From Nocardia asteroides (GTDB taxonomy: Bacteria > Actinomycetota > Actinomycetes > Mycobacteriales > Mycobacteriaceae), in NCBI GenBank assembly GCA_019930625.1, contig CP082844.1, positions 2,728,001 to 2,792,000 of the forward strand: a stretch of DNA of 64,000 nt. The letters are read 5' to 3'. The notes beneath the pieces were generated by a model. That model saw only the letters and a program-made list of their open reading frames with translations, was not told the origin of the DNA and did not search any database. The position numbers and the translations under genes are program-made. Positions 28,311-64,000 of this stretch are shown piece after piece; the first letter of the stretch is position 1; every line of letters starts with the position of its first letter.

Positions 28311-28504
28311 GCACGCGGCGCATCGGGTGAGTGCGATGAGATAGATGAGATAGCGGGCTGGATGAGCCTGCGCGACCTCATCACGAGAAACCGACTGTTC
28401 GGTAGTAAGTTGCCTCGTGAGACGTCGACATCTGGTCCGGGAGCTTTCGCCGGTCGGATGCCGGACCGCTGCCGGGCGGTTCGTCGCAGGTGAGGTGAGG
28501 GTTC

Positions 28505-28867
28505 ATGGCTGAGTGCACGCCGACTTCGGTCGCGATCTACGACGTCGGTTATTCGCAAGCGCGCCGAGTGGCCGAATTCAGGTTGGATCCCGGCGGTGGC
28601 GTGACGCTCACCGTGACCGATCGCGACGGATGCCTGATGGCGGAAAGGCTGTACGAGCGCGGTATCGAGGTTTTCGACCCGCCCGCGCGAATCATGCCGG
28701 ACGAAGGCGCCCCTTTCCTCCGTGCGCTGCTCCAGTGGCGTGCGATGAGCTATTACCGCGTCGTCGATGAAAGCCCGAACGAGCCGAACCGGGCCGCCGT
28801 CCGCACCCCTTGGTCGGCGGTCCCGGCATCGGGTTCGGATGGCGCGTCGGCGCCGCCCTCTCGGTGA
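28505..28867 (+). CDS. Hypothetical protein (120 aa), coupled to a kinase-like gene
   Basis: The ATG at 28505 has a strong GAGGTGAGGG site. The N-terminal 85 residues are well-behaved (ATYD-like strand 'SVAIYDVGYSQARRVAEFRL', then 'DRDGCLMAERLYERGIEVFD'). The last 30 are low-complexity. No known domain. Its TGA overlaps the GTG of the next gene (GTGA), so the two proteins are translated together and probably act together. Confidence 0.6.
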   Translation: MAECTPTSVAIYDVGYSQARRVAEFRLDPGGGVTLTVTDRDGCLMAERLYERGIEVFDPPARIMPDEGAPFLRALLQWRAMSYYRVVDESPNEPNRAAVRTPWSAVPASGSDGASAPPSR

Positions 28868-29847
28868 GAGACGCTGTCACCCCACTTCTTCGCAACATCA
28901 CCCGGCGCTTGACCAAAACCCTCGATCTCGGGACGCGGACGGCCGCAGGCACCTACCGGCGCACCAGCAGCACGCTCGACAGCGGCGCTCGCGCGTTCCG
29001 GGATGCCGACGAGCGAGGGTCGCATCTGCTGGAAGAAGCGCGCACCCGGACACAGCCGCATCCGGCTCAGGCTTCCCGGGAGCGAACGTGGAATTACCAG
29101 GCCAGTGCCGCCGAATCCGCCATGCGGGCGCGCCGCCTGATCGACGATGTCGAGTTCGACGGCGACATGCGGGAAGCCGTGGCGAGAAGCTCCACCACGG
29201 TGCGGAAGATGCGTTCCGACGACGGCGAATTGAACATCTACAAGCCTATCCATGGTGAGGAATACGACCCCGGGTTGCCTTTCGTCCACGCCCCCGGGGC
29301 GCTGACGAGCCGGGAGATCGCGGCCTATCGGGTCGATGAACTACTCGGCTTCGGCAGGGTGCCGACGACAGCTCGGACGGACGGTGTGATCGGGCCCGAC
29401 GGCAGGGCGTCCGGGCCCGGCATGATCCAGCGGTTCGTCGAGTCCGGCCCCGCGCGGACAGTGGCGGAGTATCCGAGAGCCCAGCAACAGCAGGTCGCGG
29501 TACTCGATTACGTGATCGGTGCGCTCGATCGCCATCCCGGCAACTATCGCACCGTCGAACGCGACGGGCAGCTCGAGGTGGTCGCCATAGATCACGGTCG
29601 GTCGTTCCCCCTCTCGACTCGGCCGCTCGAGATCAATATCGATTCCGACTTCGTCACGGCGCAGAAAGGCCAGCGCCTCGATGATGATGTGCTGCGTGGG
29701 GTCCAAGGAGTGGACATGGACCGCTTTCGATCGGCGCTCGGCGACGCCGGTCTCCATGACAACGCCATCAACGGCGCGGTGGCACGGCTGGAGAAAATCC
29801 GGGAGCTCGGGATGATCCCGCCCGATGCCAGGGTGCTGCCACCTTGA
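28864..29847 (+). CDS. Atypical (PI3/PI4-kinase-like) phosphotransferase-fold protein
   Basis: 327 residues from GTG 28864. The C-terminal two thirds have the layout of bacterial PI3K/PI4K-like proteins: a lysine-bearing strand DDGELNIYKPIHGEE, a helix AAYRVDELLGFGRVPTT, a catalytic-loop-like motif IGALDRHPGNYR and a metal-site VVAIDHGRSFP. The first ~90 residues are basic and helical, with no signal peptide. The family includes protein- or lipid-modifying enzymes and secreted effectors; which of these applies here is unknown. It is coupled to the 120-residue gene upstream. Confidence 0.65.
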   Translation: MRDAVTPLLRNITRRLTKTLDLGTRTAAGTYRRTSSTLDSGARAFRDADERGSHLLEEARTRTQPHPAQASRERTWNYQASAAESAMRARRLIDDVEFDGDMREAVARSSTTVRKMRSDDGELNIYKPIHGEEYDPGLPFVHAPGALTSREIAAYRVDELLGFGRVPTTARTDGVIGPDGRASGPGMIQRFVESGPARTVAEYPRAQQQQVAVLDYVIGALDRHPGNYRTVERDGQLEVVAIDHGRSFPLSTRPLEINIDSDFVTAQKGQRLDDDVLRGVQGVDMDRFRSALGDAGLHDNAINGAVARLEKIRELGMIPPDARVLPP

Positions 29848-29856
29848 TCCACCAGG

Positions 29857-30333
29857 TCATCCGGCCTGTGGGTGCGGGCGCTGGTCGATCGTGTTCCGCG
29901 CCCGTGTCCACACTTCGTGAGCGTCGAACCGGGCGGCCCGCCACGAGTCGGTGGCAATTCGGACTCGGCCGCGCCACTTCCGCATGATGTCGGTGTGCAC
30001 CGGCCATCGCACGAACCGCCGCATGTCCTGCTCGGTCGACCACACCGAAATCGAGCCGCCGCGCAACTCCGATGGCCGACCCCATAGCCACAGGCCGACC
30101 GCGCCGTGCATCACGGGCCAATTCCGGCCCAGCCGCATCCCCGTCTTGTAGATCTCCTGAACGTCTTCTTCGGTCGCGGCGAGGAAGTCGGTCACGCTGA
30201 CGAATACCGGACCCGCGATGTCGTGGCGCGGCCCGGCTTGCCAGGGCATGAGCAGGGTGCCCTCGGAAAACGGTTGTTCGCCTGCGGTGCCGGGCTGGTC
30301 GGAGGGTCCTTGATCTCCATAATTAATAAGCAT
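29857..30333 (-). CDS. Hypothetical protein with monooxygenase-like (ABM/DUF3291-type) pattern
   Basis: 158 residues if ATG 30333 is used; ATG 30249 (MPWQAGPRHDIAG, GAGGGC upstream) may be the true start, since the conserved-looking part begins there. Segments 'VFVSVTDFLAATEEDVQE', 'WPVMHGAVGLWLWGRP' and 'ISVWSTEQDMRRFVRWPVH' look like a dimeric alpha/beta-barrel fold in which a cargo strand 'S.W.t...m..F....H' is typical. Just upstream (30334-30370) is an unusually AT-rich stretch with GCATATGCATAT, likely its promoter. Function unknown. Confidence 0.55.
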   Translation of the reverse strand: MLINYGDQGPSDQPGTAGEQPFSEGTLLMPWQAGPRHDIAGPVFVSVTDFLAATEEDVQEIYKTGMRLGRNWPVMHGAVGLWLWGRPSELRGGSISVWSTEQDMRRFVRWPVHTDIMRKWRGRVRIATDSWRAARFDAHEVWTRARNTIDQRPHPQAG

Positions 30334-30526
30334 TTGCAGATGATATGCATATGCGTATGAATTGAGCAACCATCTGACGATGGTCGTGGGCCCTGTACTC
30401 CGTGTAGGCATCGAGTTGCCGCTGTGTTCGGAATCGGAGCCCGGTCGAGCAGAGGGGTGTCCGGCCGGTCGTCGTCTCGGCGGTTCGCCGCGTGATCTGT
30501 GGCCGATCGCGACCTAGGGTGAGCGG

Positions 30527-30952
30527 ATGGCCTCTCTTTCGGATCCCGAAGTCCGCGAGTTCCTCACCCACGGCACTCGAACCGGCAAGGTGGCGTTCGT
30601 CGCCGCCGACGGCAGGCCGGTGGTGAGTCCGGTGTGGTTCATCCTCGAAGGGGACGAGCTGGTCTTCAACACCGGCAAGTCGACCGCGAAGGGCAAGGCG
30701 TTCGCCCGCGACGGGCGCATCGCGATTTGCGTCGACCTGGAGGAACCGCCCTACGCGTCGGTCCAGTTGCAGGGGTCGGTCACGCTCTCGGAGGACCTCG
30801 GCGAACTCCTGCGCACAGCCACCGCGATCGGCGGGCGTTATATGGGCGCGGACCGCGCCGAGGAATTCGGCAAGCGCAACGGCGTCCCCGGCGAACTCGT
30901 CGTCCGCCTCCGCCCCGACAAGGTGATCGCCCACTTCGACGCCACTGCCTGA
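30527..30952 (+). CDS. PPOX-class (F420- or FMN-dependent) oxidoreductase
   Basis: 141 residues with the split-barrel pattern of Nocardia/Mycobacterium pyridoxamine-5'-phosphate-oxidase-like proteins: 'GTRTGKVAFVAADGRPVVSP', 'VWFILEGDELVFNTGKSTAK', 'GRIAICVDLEEPPYASVQLQ' and 'RYMGADRAEEFGKRN'. The full length and the TGKSTAKGKA loop fit F420-binding members. Substrate unknown. cobM follows on the same strand after 92 bases. Confidence 0.85.
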   Translation: MASLSDPEVREFLTHGTRTGKVAFVAADGRPVVSPVWFILEGDELVFNTGKSTAKGKAFARDGRIAICVDLEEPPYASVQLQGSVTLSEDLGELLRTATAIGGRYMGADRAEEFGKRNGVPGELVVRLRPDKVIAHFDATA

Positions 30953-31044
30953 GCGCCGGGTCCCCACCACCGCGAATCGTTGCCGCGGGGGTCGTGCGCC
31001 GCTCGGTCGGCCGATCGGTTCCGGCGGTCAATACACTCGCGCGC

Positions 31045-31812
31045 ATGACCGTGCACTTCATCGGGGCCGGGCCGGGCGCGGCCGATCTGTTGACGGTGCG
31101 CGCGGTCGAGTTGCTCCGCGCGTCGCCGGTATGTCTGTATGCCGGGACCTACCTGGATCGCGACGTACTCGCCCACTGCGCGCCGGACGCCGAGCTGATC
31201 GATACCCAGCACTTGGACCTCGAGCAGATCACCGAGCATCTGGTGCGCGCCACCGCGGAAGGCAAGAACGTGGCTCGCCTGTGCTCGGGTGACCCGTCGC
31301 TGTACTCGGCGCTGACCGAGCAGACCCGCAGGCTCGACGCGCACGGTGTGCCGTGGGACGTCACGCCGGGCGTGCCCGCTTACGCCGCCGCGGCGGCCGT
31401 ACTCGGCACGGAGTTGACGGTGCCTGAGTTGGCGCAGTCGGTCGTGCTGACCCGTACCCGGGCCCGCTCCACCGCGATGCCCGAGTCGGAAGCGCTGGCG
31501 AACTTCGCCGCCACCGGAGCCACCCTCGCGCTTCATCTGGCCATCACCCGCGTCCGCGCCCTGGCCGCCGAACTGGCCGCCGACTACGGCCCGGATTGCC
31601 CGGTCGCCGTCGTCTACCGCGCCAGCCGGCCCGAGCAACTGGTTCTGCGCGGCACCCTGGCCGACATCGCCGACCAGGTCGAAGCCGCCGGACTGCGGCA
31701 GGCGGCGGTGATCCTGGTGGGTCGCGCGCTCACGCCCGCGGTGTCGTGCGCGCAATCGCACCTCTACGACCCGTCGCGGGTTCGCGGCCCCGCGGGTGCG
31801 CAGCCTGAATGA
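31045..31812 (+). CDS. cobM: Precorrin-4 C11-methyltransferase
   Basis: 255 residues. SAM-dependent tetrapyrrole methylase: N-terminal VHFIGAGPGAADLLTVRA, the middle motif LCSGDPSLYSA, then 'DVTPGVPAYAAAAAVLG' and 'VVYRASRPEQLVLRGTLADI'. It methylates C11 of precorrin-4 in the aerobic cobalamin pathway. No other cob gene is nearby, so it is an isolated member of the pathway here, or the last member of a group elsewhere. Confidence 0.92.
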   Translation: MTVHFIGAGPGAADLLTVRAVELLRASPVCLYAGTYLDRDVLAHCAPDAELIDTQHLDLEQITEHLVRATAEGKNVARLCSGDPSLYSALTEQTRRLDAHGVPWDVTPGVPAYAAAAAVLGTELTVPELAQSVVLTRTRARSTAMPESEALANFAATGATLALHLAITRVRALAAELAADYGPDCPVAVVYRASRPEQLVLRGTLADIADQVEAAGLRQAAVILVGRALTPAVSCAQSHLYDPSRVRGPAGAQPE

Positions 31813-32237
31813 CAATGGCGCGGATCCACCGTGGGCGGGTAGGCGGCTGCCGTCTCTCGGCGCGGAAGTGTCGCCAATGGCGCAGGAGTGACCTGTGTGA
31901 GAACCGCAACATCTCTTGGCGAACTCTTCGCAACGCTACTGCCTGTGGTGATGCTTGATGGCTATGACCGATGGTTGGTTGGGTGCCGGAGGCGACGGTA
32001 GATTGATCCGGTGATTCGCAAAGAACGTCCCGGCGGAGCCGGTCGGTGGGTTCTGGGCACGGTCGGGCCCATGTAACAAAGTCGGCATGCTGGACAGATA
32101 GTTCAAATGAACATTTTTTGCCTGATTTGATGTGAGAACTCAGCCCGGAGACGCAGGCGCCACGCTTGGAAAGGTGCGCGTCCCCTCCGGGTGTGGTCGG
32201 GGAGCGCTTGCGTGGTGTTCCGGAAGCGAGGTTACGG
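31813..32237. promoter_or_regulatory. Leader/promoter region of the giant NRPS gene
   Basis: 425 bases without a gene. An AT-rich block at about 32095-32135 contains a 12-bp inverted repeat GTTCA-AA-TGAAC (32101-32112) followed by six T. It is the only such block in the region, so the promoter and an operator most likely lie here, leaving a leader of roughly 100 bases. The NRPS frame has a stop at 32133, so the start must lie after it. GAGG at 32228-32231 precedes the TTG at 32238. Confidence 0.45.

Positions 32238-64000
<31,763 letters not shown>

Noticed and set aside
32101..32120. Short palindrome GTTCA-AA-TGAAC followed by T-run as an intrinsic terminator
   Set aside because: A 5-bp stem with a 2-base loop is too weak; the position before the NRPS start fits an operator or promoter element better.

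Overview
The window is high-GC actinobacterial DNA, most likely from Nocardia or a close relative. The codon use is strongly GC3-biased, and a leucine-catabolic cluster (accD1-accA1-acyl-CoA dehydrogenase-maoC-citE) has the gene order known from mycobacteria. Single-domain regulators are abundant, and an extremely large nonribosomal peptide synthetase (NRPS) fills the right half. No rRNA, tRNA or CRISPR array was seen. All calls come from reading the sequence; no database search was run.

Left part (1-9.4 kb): the C-terminal end of a conjugation or type IV secretion-type ATPase overlaps a DUF5663/helix-hairpin-helix protein. Next come an IS30-type-HTH/GbsR fusion regulator divergent from a cytochrome P450-ferredoxin pair, an aldo/keto reductase, and two tandem paralogous regulators that each carry two TetR DNA-binding domains. 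A degraded stretch with the C-terminal remnant of another TetR regulator follows, then a small unknown gene and a VapBC toxin-antitoxin pair.

Metabolic part (9.4-24 kb): a leftward operon accD1-accA1-fadE-maoC-citE ends in acetoacetyl-CoA synthetase. It should carry leucine/isovalerate carbon through methylcrotonyl-CoA, methylglutaconyl-CoA and HMG-CoA to acetyl-CoA and acetoacetate, with acetoacetate re-activated by the last gene. A divergent TetR gene and twin GTTA-N8-TAAC operators sit at its head. Next to it, a 3-hydroxybutyrate dehydrogenase-like gene and an MHS-family transporter form a ketone-body module. A near-identical 16-bp palindrome lies upstream of that transporter and at the start codon of a LysR gene 2 kb away, with an NCS1 permease between them. 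A DUF6506 gene follows.

Accessory part (24-32.2 kb): an XRE-type regulator faces a small resolvase-like protein. A TetR gene with a classical operator is overlapped by an FAD monooxygenase. Then come a small secreted protein, a translationally coupled unknown/atypical-kinase pair, a small leftward gene, a PPOX/F420-type protein and cobM.

NRPS part (32.2-64 kb and beyond): one continuous reading frame of at least 10,587 codons encodes nine complete C-A-PCP modules (module 6 also has an epimerisation domain) and the start of a tenth. Specificity residues read by eye give the EntF-type Ser code for modules 3, 7 and 9, a close variant for module 4, and Thr for modules 2 and 5. Modules 6 and 8 share one unassigned code, and module 1 has another. 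The product therefore looks like a Ser/Thr-rich, probably N-acylated peptide. Adenylation segments A2/A5 (1,516 bp) and A6/A8 (1,668 bp) are almost identical at DNA level and have lower-GC codon use than their surroundings. A9 carries a 48-residue insertion made of a perfect 72-bp tandem duplication. Neither a thioesterase nor the end of the gene is inside the window.
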